Assembly: GCA_021825585.1 (NCBI GenBank) | Contig: JAKAGT010000003.1 | Location: 62,001-126,000, forward strand | DNA length: 64,000 bases | Direction of reading: 5' to 3' | Origin: Bacteroidota bacterium | GTDB taxonomy: Bacteria > Bacteroidota > Ignavibacteria > Kryptoniales > JAKASW01 | Shown here: one piece after another, positions 47,345 through 56,124 of the stretch | Layout: the number at the start of each line of letters is the position of its first letter | How positions within the stretch are numbered: the first letter of the stretch is position 1 | Program-made: the position numbers and the translations under genes | The notes under the pieces: model-generated | What the model was told of the DNA's origin: nothing | Databases searched by the model: none | What the model saw: only the letters and a program-made list of their open reading frames with translations

Positions 47345-49615
47345 ATGAAGCGACGGGATTTTGTATTTAAGTCGGCGCTGAGCGCCGTAGCTTTGACGCA
47401 GCTAAGGCTCTCTGCATTGCCGCAAATCTCAGCAAGGCCGGAGGCTGAAGGAACGCAACCGTCCGATGAGGCCGCGGATTCGTTGATTGAATCATGGACG
47501 AAGGAGGACCCTTCCAATCAGGGGATGAATACGGATTACATCTCCTTCCTTCCCGGCGTCGAATATTTCCTGATGGGAAACGGAGAGATTCAGGGAGTGG
47601 TCCAGTACTGCAAGGACAATAAAGTAGCTCCGGGAAGCTCATTCTTCGGCTTTACGATAATGAGTGCGGAGCATTTCACGCAAAAGTGGACAACCTTCCT
47701 CTACAGTGGCGGACGCGGCTTCGGAAACACGCTCGCGGCGATGGGCGTCGATGGCAATTTCTACGGGGTGAGCGAAAAGAATCTCAAGTCCATCGGGTGG
47801 AAATACATCGATGGTGTTCCCGTAGTAAGCGTTGTCTGGACAGAGAAGAACTGCGAGATGGAAGAACAGTTGTTCGTGCCAAGCGAAGGGCCGGTCATAT
47901 TTCGGCGGCTGCATGTCAGGAATCTCGACACCACGAGTCATAAGATAGGTGCCGGACTCACACTCTATCCCAACATCGCCCTGTTCGACGATGTATACAC
48001 CGACCCGAAGAAGAGAACGGCCAACGCAGAAGGATTCACCACACTGCGGATGTTCTGTTATGAGAAAGACATTCAGACCCTGGGCCGTTACACGGTGAGG
48101 GCCGACCAGGGAACGATTGCACCCGGCGCTGAGACGGAGGCGATGTTCGCGTACTATCTCGAAGGCGGCGGGTCGCTCCTGAAAAAGAAAGATATCAAAA
48201 CCATTTGGTCAGAGACGGTCGATTACTGGAAAAAGAGGAATTCGGTCTCCACGGGGAATGAGAGTCTCGACCGGGTGTGGAACCTATCGAAGACCGGGTT
48301 GAAGGCGCATGTCGCGAAGAACGGCAAGAGGGATTCCGGAATCTGGGAATATGGAATGGAATGGGTGAGGGACGACGTCATGGTTATGACGGCATTTCTC
48401 CAGAGCGGCTTCTTTCACGAGGCCAGGGTCCTCCTCGACAGGATGTTTACGAAGTTCGTAACCAATGACGGAAGGACAGTCGAATCGAGCCAGGTATTCC
48501 CGTTCCAATTCACAGAAATAGACCAGAACGGTGAACTTCTGTATGGTGCATGGGCATACATCTGTTGGACGGGCGATTATGCCACGGTGCAGAAATATTG
48601 GGAGAAGATCGTCCCCCTTGCCGAACTCCCGCTCCGTCCGTTCTTCTGGCAGAAGGATTCAGGCCTGCTCAGCAACACGAGAGAGTATTGGGAAAGGTCA
48701 GATTCATTCGGCGTGAAGCCAGGATATGAGCTGGCGTATCAATTCTGGGTCATATTCGGATTGGAAAAGGGGGCAGAGGTCGCCGCAAAATTGGGCCACC
48801 ACCGTTATGCGGCCAGGTGGGGCGCCGCATCGCGCAAGATAAAGGATGCCTTCCTCAACAATCCTAAGTTCAGATTGATCGAGGACGGACATTTCATCAA
48901 GCGGAGGACGCTGGATGGCGAGTGGCAGAAGACCATGATACCGCCTGACAGGAACAACATGCCAGCTGGCACGCCTATCGCGGTCGAGAAGACGCCGCTG
49001 ACTGAACCCGATGCGAGTGAAGTATTGCCTATTATGTACGACATGGTTGATCCGAAAAGCGAACTCGCATTGAAGACGCTGGATTGGGTCGAGCCGTTGT
49101 GGAATGAAAGATGGAAGATAGGAGGCTACGAGCGGTACAACAGTTCGAGCGAGCCGGAACCGCCCGGCCCGTGGCCGTTCGCTTCAATGTTCATTGCGGA
49201 GGCTTACTGGGAGGCGGAGAACTTTCAAAAGGGAATGCGCGTCATAGACTGGCTTGCCGGTATCAACGGCGGCCTCTCCGGCGGGTGGTTCGAGTATTAC
49301 CCGGAGGGGCACCCGACGGTCGGGATAATCGGCTGGAACTGGGCAGAGAACGTGCGCTTCATGGTCGACCATGTGATTGGAGTAAGACCGCAGCTGGAGA
49401 AGCTGGTTATCAGACCGCGGCTCGGCGCAGGAATCGATGCGGTTAAATCGCGTGTGAACGTCAGGGGTATGGGTCTGGATTTGATGCTTACCAAGTCGGG
49501 CAGCAGCGATTCAGCTTCGGTAAACAAGAAGAGTATCGAACTTCATGACGGGCAACTTGTGCTTCCCTACCTGCGAGGTGGTAATTTATCTATCGATATA
49601 AACATAAAAAAATGA
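47345..49615 (+). CDS. Tat-exported (alpha/alpha)6-type glycosidase
   Basis: A 756-residue protein with a twin-arginine-like signal (KRRDFVFKSALSAVALTQL). Residues about 50-300 form a beta-rich N-terminal domain (YFLMGNGEIQGVVQY, WTEKNCEMEEQLFVPSEG). Residues 310-690 are a toroid of helix pairs with IWEYGMEWVRDDVMVMTAFL, an arrangement seen in GH15, GH63 and GH94-like enzymes, and SGGWFEYYPEGHPTVGIIG near the end. The acidic pair in EWVRDD and the later GGWFEYYPEG are possible catalytic sites. Family not assigned. It lies between the cytoplasmic glycosidase and a URO-D methyltransferase, 31 and 39 bases away. Confidence 0.72.
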   Translation: MKRRDFVFKSALSAVALTQLRLSALPQISARPEAEGTQPSDEAADSLIESWTKEDPSNQGMNTDYISFLPGVEYFLMGNGEIQGVVQYCKDNKVAPGSSFFGFTIMSAEHFTQKWTTFLYSGGRGFGNTLAAMGVDGNFYGVSEKNLKSIGWKYIDGVPVVSVVWTEKNCEMEEQLFVPSEGPVIFRRLHVRNLDTTSHKIGAGLTLYPNIALFDDVYTDPKKRTANAEGFTTLRMFCYEKDIQTLGRYTVRADQGTIAPGAETEAMFAYYLEGGGSLLKKKDIKTIWSETVDYWKKRNSVSTGNESLDRVWNLSKTGLKAHVAKNGKRDSGIWEYGMEWVRDDVMVMTAFLQSGFFHEARVLLDRMFTKFVTNDGRTVESSQVFPFQFTEIDQNGELLYGAWAYICWTGDYATVQKYWEKIVPLAELPLRPFFWQKDSGLLSNTREYWERSDSFGVKPGYELAYQFWVIFGLEKGAEVAAKLGHHRYAARWGAASRKIKDAFLNNPKFRLIEDGHFIKRRTLDGEWQKTMIPPDRNNMPAGTPIAVEKTPLTEPDASEVLPIMYDMVDPKSELALKTLDWVEPLWNERWKIGGYERYNSSSEPEPPGPWPFASMFIAEAYWEAENFQKGMRVIDWLAGINGGLSGGWFEYYPEGHPTVGIIGWNWAENVRFMVDHVIGVRPQLEKLVIRPRLGAGIDAVKSRVNVRGMGLDLMLTKSGSSDSASVNKKSIELHDGQLVLPYLRGGNLSIDINIKK

Positions 49616-49654
49616 CAGATTAATGGCTATTCGAACCAATAAGGGGGGAATCCT

Positions 49655-50680
49655 ATGCGGTCGATAGATCGTGTTCGCAATGTTATTGCCGGGAGGCCGG
49701 TCGATCACCTGCCAGCACAGCCCATGCTTATGATGTTTGCCTCGAAGCATGCAGGCATAGAGTTTATCGATTACACGAAGGATGGTCGGCTCATGGCGGA
49801 AGCGCAGCTGAAGATCGTTGAAGACTACGATCTGGATTGCCTTCTGACCTGCTCGGATCCCGCCCGCGAAGTGATAGACATTGCGGGCGATGGATCGATT
49901 GACTGGTTCTCCGACCAGGGCCCGGCCATCAACGAGGAACGTGCCGCGTTGACTGATAAGTCCCGGCTGAAGACGTTCACGGTTCCGGATCCGATGGGCG
50001 GCGGAAGGATGCACGACCGCATTAAGAGTATCGAGATAATGTACCGGCATGTCCTTGGGGAAATCTCGATTGTAGGCTGGATCGAAGGCCCGCTGGCATT
50101 GGCGGCGGAGCTGCGCGGCATAAACAACATAATGCTGGATTTCATGCAGGACCCGCCTTTCGTCGACGACCTTCTTGACTTTTGCGCGGAGGTCGCTATT
50201 CGTTATGCTACACCGCAAATAGAGGCGGGCGCCGATACGATCGGGATGAGCGACGCGGCTGCAAGCGTCATCGGCCCGAAATTGTACGCAAGGTTCCTAC
50301 AGCCCCGACAGAAGCGGGTGCTTGCCGCCATCAAGGAAAAGCATCCGGCTGCTATTACACGTCTTCATATGTGCGGCAATACAGACGTGCTGATTCCAAA
50401 GATGAAAGAACTTCCGGTCGATATATTTGAGCTCGACTTTCCTGCCGACCTCGTCAAAGCCCGCGCCAATCTCGGACCCGATAAAATCATAAGTGGAAAT
50501 GTCTCGACCGTATACGATCTTCTGGAAGGCACTCCTGAGAGCGTGTACGAGGCGACGCGGAGGTGTCACGAGGTTAGCGGGAAGATGCATATTGTAAATT
50601 CAGGCTGCGAAGTCTCGCCGCTGACACCCCCGGAGAACCTGAAGGCGCTAATGCGTTATGCCAAGGAGCACCAACCATAA
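49655..50680 (+). CDS. URO-D-family methyltransferase with intact zinc motif (MtaA-like)
   Basis: A 341-residue URO-D-superfamily protein resembling MtaA, which passes the methyl group from a corrinoid carrier to a thiol. It has the early motif RSIDRVRNVIAGRPVDHLPA, EGPLALAAELRGINN, SDAAASVIGPKLYARFLQP, the zinc ligands in RLHMCGNTDVL (about residues 235-245) and SGCEVSPLTPPENL (about 316). Unlike the homologue at 38870, all three zinc ligands are kept, so this is the best candidate in the operon for the second methyltransferase partner of the mtaBC pair. GGGGG lies 6 bases before the start. Confidence 0.85.
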   Translation: MRSIDRVRNVIAGRPVDHLPAQPMLMMFASKHAGIEFIDYTKDGRLMAEAQLKIVEDYDLDCLLTCSDPAREVIDIAGDGSIDWFSDQGPAINEERAALTDKSRLKTFTVPDPMGGGRMHDRIKSIEIMYRHVLGEISIVGWIEGPLALAAELRGINNIMLDFMQDPPFVDDLLDFCAEVAIRYATPQIEAGADTIGMSDAAASVIGPKLYARFLQPRQKRVLAAIKEKHPAAITRLHMCGNTDVLIPKMKELPVDIFELDFPADLVKARANLGPDKIISGNVSTVYDLLEGTPESVYEATRRCHEVSGKMHIVNSGCEVSPLTPPENLKALMRYAKEHQP

Positions 50681-50747
50681 CACCTGCATATATTCGTGCG
50701 ATTAAAATAAAAATGACAACGCAAAACAAAGCCAGGAAGGGATGGTA

Positions 50748-52670
50748 ATGAAGTCCGTCAACTTTCTCGACTACTCTGTCGTAGCCGCGTATTTTCTTTT
50801 CATGCTCGGAATCGGTATCTACTACAGCCGGGTCAACAAGGGCGCAAAAGAGTTTTTTGCAGGTGGAAGCATGATCCCGTGGTGGATTTCGGGAATGACA
50901 TTGTACATCGGCAACTTCAGCGCCTGGACCTTCACCGGCGCGGCGGGATTCGCATACACGACCGGTCTGTTTGCCATATTGTACTTCGCGACATGGTCCA
51001 TATCGTATTTCGTCGGATCGCAATTGACTGCCGCCAAGTGGAGAAGAACCCGTTCTATCTCTCCTGTGGAGTATACATACACCCGCTTCAACATAACGAC
51101 TCAGCAATTTCTCGGCTGGGTAATGTCTGCCAACTACATATTGGCCGCCGGAGTACAGCTCGCGGCCACATGCGAGATATTCGCACCGGTTATGAGGCTC
51201 GACATTACGACTGTAATAGTGGTCATGGGGACCGTCATACTCCTGTACACATTCATGGGAGGTCTCTGGGCGGTGTCGATAACGGACGTGGTCCAGGGGG
51301 TCATATTGTTGAGCATCACTTTCATCGTGATGCCGCTCAGTCTTCATCTTGTCGGAGGGATTGGCGGACTTCTTAAGGCTCTTCCCGCGTTCAGCCTGCA
51401 GCATACTTACAACGGCCTGCACTACGATCCGAACTGGCTGGTGGGTGTCTTCATAATTATGTCGCTGGGTACGGCGGCCGGGCAGGCACAGAGGTTCTAC
51501 AGCGTGAAGAACGAGAGAGATGCAAAACGCGTCGGAAGAATGGCGGGCTTTCTCTTTCTGACTGTCCCGTTTGTTTTCGGCATTCCGCCTCTGGTCGCAA
51601 GAGTCATTTGGCCGAATCTCGCGCAGGTACCTTTCTTCAAGCCGTATGTCGGACATAATCCCCAGGACCTGGTGTTCGTCGGGCTTTGCCTCAAACTTCT
51701 TCCGAACGGCGTCATAGGCGTCTTCCTCGCCGCCATGCTGGCAGCCACTATGAGCGCGATGAGCACGGTGTACAACCTCGTGTCGTCTATACTCGCTCGC
51801 GACATATACCAGGGACTCATCGACAAGACGGCCAACGACCAGAAGCTCCTGAAGGTGGGCAGGATTTCATCGGCTTTGATCGGCATAGTCGTAATCATCG
51901 AGGCGGTGATTTTCGTGAAGAGTAAACTCGGCATATTCAATATGATGCAGGTCTTCTTCACGATGCTGAACGTCCCGGTTGTATTGCCGATTGCGTGCGG
52001 CTTACTCATTAGGAAAGCCTCGAAGTGGGCAGGCATCGCGGTTATCGTCTGGGGGCTCATCGTCGGGTTGACCACACGTTATGTCGTCGGATGGACGATG
52101 GGAGAACAGATTTATGCCCAGTTCTTCTCGACGTTGATTCTGTTTGCGTCATCTTACGGGCTCGGGCTTCTTTATAAGAAGAGCAGGAAGCAAACAGCCG
52201 CGCTATCGGCGCTTGTTACGGTAGCGTTCTTTGTCTTTTTCTTCCTAACGTCGATCTCCTCGGAAAACGGTATACTCCTGTCCCTGACTGGAATTTCTGC
52301 CATAGCGCTCGGCGTGAGTCTATATATATTCTCGAAGTTGTTCGCTTCTGAAAGCCCGGAGCAGAGAAGAGCTATCAACGAGTTTTTCAAGAAACTGGAT
52401 ACTCCGGTCGACGTGATGAAAGAAGTGTTCGGAGCCGGCAGGAAGCAGGTATCGACATTCCCCGTCGTCGGCGGAATCACCATGGTTATGGGAGTACTGA
52501 TAAGCCTGATATTCTTCTCCGGCGTGTCTCCGGAACAGCAGGCAATAGTCGGTATCCTGTCGGGCATCCTGGTCGTCTTTGGCAGTCTGATGTGGTTCTT
52601 TGGAAAGCGCTCGCAGGAGAAAGCGGAACAGCTTGCACTTAGCCTTCAGAAGTCTCAGGAGACCAAGTAG
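50748..52670 (+). CDS. Sodium:solute symporter (SSS family)
   Basis: A 640-residue inner-membrane transporter with 13 or more hydrophobic helices. Family motifs at the start are VVAAYFLFMLGIGIYYSR, the segment FFAGGSMIPWWISGMTLYIG and NFSAWTFTGAAGFAYTTG, the usual sodium-site region; further on, MLAATMSAMSTVYNLVSS and ARDIYQGLI. The C-terminus adds a linker (FFKKLDTPVDVMKEV) and two last helices. ATG 50748 is favoured because GGAAGG ends 7 bases upstream. It is probably the importer for the monosaccharide or uronate released by the neighbouring enzymes. Confidence 0.92.
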   Translation: MKSVNFLDYSVVAAYFLFMLGIGIYYSRVNKGAKEFFAGGSMIPWWISGMTLYIGNFSAWTFTGAAGFAYTTGLFAILYFATWSISYFVGSQLTAAKWRRTRSISPVEYTYTRFNITTQQFLGWVMSANYILAAGVQLAATCEIFAPVMRLDITTVIVVMGTVILLYTFMGGLWAVSITDVVQGVILLSITFIVMPLSLHLVGGIGGLLKALPAFSLQHTYNGLHYDPNWLVGVFIIMSLGTAAGQAQRFYSVKNERDAKRVGRMAGFLFLTVPFVFGIPPLVARVIWPNLAQVPFFKPYVGHNPQDLVFVGLCLKLLPNGVIGVFLAAMLAATMSAMSTVYNLVSSILARDIYQGLIDKTANDQKLLKVGRISSALIGIVVIIEAVIFVKSKLGIFNMMQVFFTMLNVPVVLPIACGLLIRKASKWAGIAVIVWGLIVGLTTRYVVGWTMGEQIYAQFFSTLILFASSYGLGLLYKKSRKQTAALSALVTVAFFVFFFLTSISSENGILLSLTGISAIALGVSLYIFSKLFASESPEQRRAINEFFKKLDTPVDVMKEVFGAGRKQVSTFPVVGGITMVMGVLISLIFFSGVSPEQQAIVGILSGILVVFGSLMWFFGKRSQEKAEQLALSLQKSQETK

Positions 52671-52703
52671 CAGGATGAAAACTAACAAATGCATGGGTAA
52701 TCG

Positions 52704-53606
52704 ATGAAGCTTGCACAACTTGAAGATGGCGGGAATAAACTCATAGGGCTCTGGCTTGGGGGATGCTGGATTAACTTGTCCGCCGCTATGAAGATTTATT
52801 CCGAGGCAGTCGAACGCCGAGATCGTCCTGAGGTACTGACAATAGATCAGCTTCTGCAGGAAAGGAAATTCGACATAGCCCTGTTGAAAGGAGTCAGCGA
52901 TTTCGTTTCGGCGCACAAACTGGCGGGATATTTTGCCGTGAGCCGAAGCGCGGCGGTCAAGTCGCCGGTCAGTCGGCCGGGGAAGATAGTTGCTCTCGGA
53001 AGGAATTACGTTTTGCACGCAAAGGAAGCGAGCCTCCCCGTTCCCAAAGAACCGATAATTTTTGTAAAAGCAGGTTCTTCCATAACCGGACCATTTGACC
53101 CCGTTGTGATACCGGGCGAATATGGAAGGGTCGACCATGAAGCGGAGCTCGGCGTAGTAATTGGGAAGCAGGCGACCAGGGTAAGGAAAAGGGATGCATT
53201 TCGATATGTCGCCGGATACACGATCGTCCAGGATATTTCGGCCCGCGACCTCCAGAACGCGGACCTTGCCGAAAATAACCCGTGGTTTCGGTCGAAGAGC
53301 TTCGACACATTTACCCCGATGGGGCCATGCCTGGTACTGACCGATGAGATCAAACCGCCGGTAAACCTGATGATCGAGTGCCGGGTGAACGGCAGGGTAA
53401 GGCAAAAGGCCAACACCCGTGAGATGGTCTTCGACATACCGACGGTGATAGAGTTCATCACGAAGCACATCACCCTTGAACCAGGAGACGTGATATCTAC
53501 GGGTACGCCTGAGGGCATCGGAGAGATCAAACCCGGAGACACCATCACGACACGGATCGCGAAGATCGGCGAAATGAAGAACAAAGTGCGCCCTATTTCA
53601 AGATGA
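52704..53606 (+). CDS. Fumarylacetoacetate hydrolase-family protein
   Basis: A 300-residue cytoplasmic protein. It has an N-terminal domain (about residues 1-90) and a FAH core with GKIVALGRNYVLHAKEA, HEAELGVVIGKQA (Glu metal ligands), YVAGYTIVQDISARDLQ, KSFDTFTPMGPCLVL and GDVISTGTPEGIGEI. Members hydrolyse C-C bonds of 2,4-diketo acids or hydrate keto-acids, for example 2,4-diketo-3-deoxy-fuconate in non-phosphorylative deoxysugar breakdown. Its stop overlaps the start of the enolase-superfamily gene by 4 bases (ATGA), so the two are translationally coupled and probably act in one pathway. Confidence 0.9.
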   Translation: MKLAQLEDGGNKLIGLWLGGCWINLSAAMKIYSEAVERRDRPEVLTIDQLLQERKFDIALLKGVSDFVSAHKLAGYFAVSRSAAVKSPVSRPGKIVALGRNYVLHAKEASLPVPKEPIIFVKAGSSITGPFDPVVIPGEYGRVDHEAELGVVIGKQATRVRKRDAFRYVAGYTIVQDISARDLQNADLAENNPWFRSKSFDTFTPMGPCLVLTDEIKPPVNLMIECRVNGRVRQKANTREMVFDIPTVIEFITKHITLEPGDVISTGTPEGIGEIKPGDTITTRIAKIGEMKNKVRPISR

Positions 53607-54700
53607 ATATAGAAAGAATCATCCTGACACACGTTCGGATCCCGCTCGAGGAGCCGTTCACGATTAGCAGCGGCTCGGTCTCGGAAAAGGACTGCATCGT
53701 AGTCGCCGTTCAATCGAACGGCGTTACGGGATACGGTGAAGCATCCCCGATGTCCGGCCCGTTTTATTCGGACGATACTCCCGAATCAACGTGGACGTAT
53801 CTCGTCGATGTCCTTGTTCCGGCCGTGATCAAGGAGCAGCCTCCAACCATCGGGCAACTGAACTTGTTGCTCGACAGGCTTGGCGGCACTCCTTTTGCGA
53901 GGGCAGGGATAGAGACCGCCGCCTGGGACCTCGAGGCAAGAGCGTCCGGCAATCATATCTCCGCCCTTCTTGGCGGCGGACGATCCGAAATCGAATCGGG
54001 CCTTGCTGTAGGGATATATCCGTCCATTGACATCCTGTTGAAGAGAATTGAAGTATATCTCAAAGAAGGATACAAGCGGCTCAAGATTAAGATTCAAAAG
54101 GGATGGGACGTTGTGCCGTTGCGCGCGGTCAGAAAGTCTTTCGGTGATGTGCCGCTGATGGTGGATGCGAATTGTGCTTACAATCGGGACGATATAGAGC
54201 ACCTGAAGCGGTTGGATGAATTCGGCTTGATGATGATAGAGCAGCCGCTGAAGAAGGACGATTTGGAAGGACACGCGTTTCTTCAAAAGGCAATAGAGAC
54301 GCCTGTCTGCCTAGACGAATCGGCAGATGATGTTCGCAGTGTTGAGCGTGCAATCGAACTCGGGAGCTGCAAGATCGTAAACATAAAGATCCAGCGAGTC
54401 GGCGGGCTGCAAAATGCCAGGACGATCCACGATCTATGTCATGAAAACGGGTTGCCCGTATGGGCGGGCACGATGCCGGAACTCGGGATAGGGGGAATAC
54501 ATGCACTTCATCTCTCGACCCTTCCCGGTTTTTCATATCCTACCGATGTTGAGTCTTCGGCGCGCTGGTTTACAGATGATATCGTGAGCCCGAGGCTAAG
54601 AGTGAACGACGGCGTGTTCAGGATTGCAGATTATTCTTCGTTTGACGTCGACGCTGAAGTCATACGTAAGCACAAAATCAGAGAGCAGGCCTTTACATGA
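53603..54700 (+). CDS. Enolase-superfamily enzyme (OSBS/N-acylamino-acid racemase or sugar-acid dehydratase type)
   Basis: A 365-residue enolase-superfamily protein of the muconate-cycloisomerase/OSBS branch. Catalytic and metal positions: KIKIQKGWD (K-x-K, about residue 157), MVDANCAY (Asp ligand, about 181), MIEQPL (Glu ligand, about 212), CLDESADD (Asp ligand, about 236), NIKIQRVGG (second Lys, about 260) and WAGTMPELGIG. By sequence it is nearest o-succinylbenzoate synthase or N-acylamino-acid racemase. No menaquinone genes are near, and coupling with a FAH-family gene suggests dehydration or racemisation of a sugar-derived acid. Specific function open. Confidence 0.82.
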   Translation: MNIERIILTHVRIPLEEPFTISSGSVSEKDCIVVAVQSNGVTGYGEASPMSGPFYSDDTPESTWTYLVDVLVPAVIKEQPPTIGQLNLLLDRLGGTPFARAGIETAAWDLEARASGNHISALLGGGRSEIESGLAVGIYPSIDILLKRIEVYLKEGYKRLKIKIQKGWDVVPLRAVRKSFGDVPLMVDANCAYNRDDIEHLKRLDEFGLMMIEQPLKKDDLEGHAFLQKAIETPVCLDESADDVRSVERAIELGSCKIVNIKIQRVGGLQNARTIHDLCHENGLPVWAGTMPELGIGGIHALHLSTLPGFSYPTDVESSARWFTDDIVSPRLRVNDGVFRIADYSSFDVDAEVIRKHKIREQAFT

Positions 54701-54716
54701 CCCCCGGTCACAATTG

Positions 54717-54745
54717 TTGACAGACCTGCCGTATCGCTATTCGAA
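54717..54745 (+). promoter_or_regulatory. Possible internal promoter
   Basis: TTGACA (54717-54722) followed after a 15-base spacer by TATTCG. It lies in an 82-base gap before the DHOD-like gene, the longest gap in this part of the operon apart from 58999-59102. The -10 element is poor. Confidence 0.28.
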
Positions 54746-54782
54746 AGAACAAAGCATCTTCTAATAATCAGGAAAAGGTCGA

Positions 54783-55811
54783 TTGAAACAGTTGAAAAGT
54801 GACGCATGCTTACCGACCGCATTTGCCGGGTTGAAATTGCGAAGCCCGCTTATCGTTGCGTCCGGGCCGGCAAGTCATGACGCGAAGCAGATCAGGCTCG
54901 CCGAAAGAAAAGGCGCCGGCGCCGTGGTATTGAAGACCGTCTGTTCGGAGAAGTATGATAACATGCGGTACTGGCCGCGGCCGCGCTACAAGCTGCTGGA
55001 TTGGGACAGGCAAATTAACGGCAGGTCGAAGCAGTTTACTCTCTATTCCTACGAACAGGGATACAGCGGCACTCTTCAGGCGTACTGGGATTTTGTCCGT
55101 GTCTGCAAAGAGAAGTCTGACATCGCGATCATCGGGAGTGCTTTTGCGGACGCAACGGCAGATTGGGTCGACCTTGCGACGCACATTGAAGAAAACGGAG
55201 CGGACGCCGTCGAGCTGGATATCTCCTCGCCTCACAGGCCTGGGAGCCTCGGATTTGAGACTACATTTGTCGAGGCGATCAAGTCTGTGGTGAACTCCGT
55301 CAAAATCCCCGTTTGGGTGAAGCTCGCGCCAGGGCCTGATGTGGTTAATCAAAGCGTTGCGGCCGAGCAGTGCGGCGCTGCCGCTGTGACACTGTGTAAC
55401 CGCATGCGGGGGATAGATGTCGACATCGAGAACCAGCGCCCGATACTGCACGGGTACTATGCCGGTATCGGAGGACCCTGGGCGAAGTATTACAACTTCA
55501 TGAACGTTGCCGAAACCGCCCGTGCCGTAAAGATACCCATAAGCGCGACCGGAGGAGTCATGAATGCGGAGGATGTCATCTCTTACGTTCTCCTCGGCGC
55601 GAGTACGATTCAGATACTCTCCGCCATAATGGTAAACGGCTGGGACGTGCTTATGGAAATTCATGCAGGGATACGCTCTTACATGGAAAGAAAGAGGATA
55701 ACCTCTCTGGAAGAAATTCGCGGAAAGGCTCTTAAGAAGATCGTGCGCTCCGATGAGATCGTGCGATGGAGTGGTGAACCTAAGAACGGGCCGCGCAATG
55801 AATGGGACTAA
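54783..55811 (+). CDS. Dihydroorotate dehydrogenase-like flavoprotein (PreA type)
   Basis: A 342-residue FMN-dependent TIM-barrel protein starting at TTG 54783. It resembles DHOD and the catalytic part of bacterial dihydropyrimidine dehydrogenase PreA: FAGLKLRSPLIVASGPASHD, KGAGAVVLKTVCSE, ADAVELDISSPH, IPVWVKLAPGPD, IPISATGGVMNAEDV and GASTIQILSAIMVNG. Its last codons overlap the next gene, a two-cluster ferredoxin, which matches the ferredoxin-like C-terminus of PreA split off as its own chain. It likely reduces or oxidises a C=C bond of a ring compound; the substrate is unknown. No pyrimidine genes are near. Confidence 0.85.
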   Translation: MKQLKSDACLPTAFAGLKLRSPLIVASGPASHDAKQIRLAERKGAGAVVLKTVCSEKYDNMRYWPRPRYKLLDWDRQINGRSKQFTLYSYEQGYSGTLQAYWDFVRVCKEKSDIAIIGSAFADATADWVDLATHIEENGADAVELDISSPHRPGSLGFETTFVEAIKSVVNSVKIPVWVKLAPGPDVVNQSVAAEQCGAAAVTLCNRMRGIDVDIENQRPILHGYYAGIGGPWAKYYNFMNVAETARAVKIPISATGGVMNAEDVISYVLLGASTIQILSAIMVNGWDVLMEIHAGIRSYMERKRITSLEEIRGKALKKIVRSDEIVRWSGEPKNGPRNEWD

Positions 55812-56124
55812 AAGAGAATACGTCGGGCTGAATCCGATGCCTCCTGATTTCGCGGCGATGTATCCTCCGATCGCATTCGTTGTCGAGGAATATTGCATCG
55901 GCTGCGACAGATGCATTCCGCTCTGTTTTTTCGATGCCCTGGAAATGATCGACAAGCCTGAGCACAAGTATAGGAGAGTTGCGCTGGTCGAGCCGAAACA
56001 CTGCACCGGCTGCGGGCTTTGTTTCGAGGCATGCCCCACAGATGCGTTCGTCTGGGTCCCCGACCGGTCGGACGAGCGTCATGCTTCGAAAGGAGAAGGT
56101 GATCTGGAAGACACGAATATATGA
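55798..56124 (+). CDS. Two-cluster 4Fe-4S ferredoxin-like protein
   Basis: A 108-residue protein with two 4Fe-4S motifs: CIGCDRCIPLCFFDAL (about residues 36-51) and CTGCGLCFEACPTDAF (about 70-85). The start at 55798 overlaps the DHOD-like stop by 14 bases; the longer frame from 55753 lies inside that gene and is unlikely. It probably forms a complex with the DHOD-like protein as electron carrier, as the C-terminal domain does in PreA. Its stop overlaps the cyclase start by 4 bases. Confidence 0.85.
   Translation: MNGTKREYVGLNPMPPDFAAMYPPIAFVVEEYCIGCDRCIPLCFFDALEMIDKPEHKYRRVALVEPKHCTGCGLCFEACPTDAFVWVPDRSDERHASKGEGDLEDTNI

Noticed and set aside
53603-54700. MenC (o-succinylbenzoate synthase in menaquinone synthesis) as the assigned function
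   Set aside because: Sequence is compatible, but there are no other men genes and it is coupled to a FAH-family gene; the assignment is left open.
52704-54700. L-fucose or L-rhamnose non-phosphorylative pathway
   Set aside because: FAH and enolase-superfamily enzymes fit, but the lactonase and mutarotase expected for that pathway are not recognised, and the enolase-type protein is nearer to the OSBS branch than to fuconate dehydratase.
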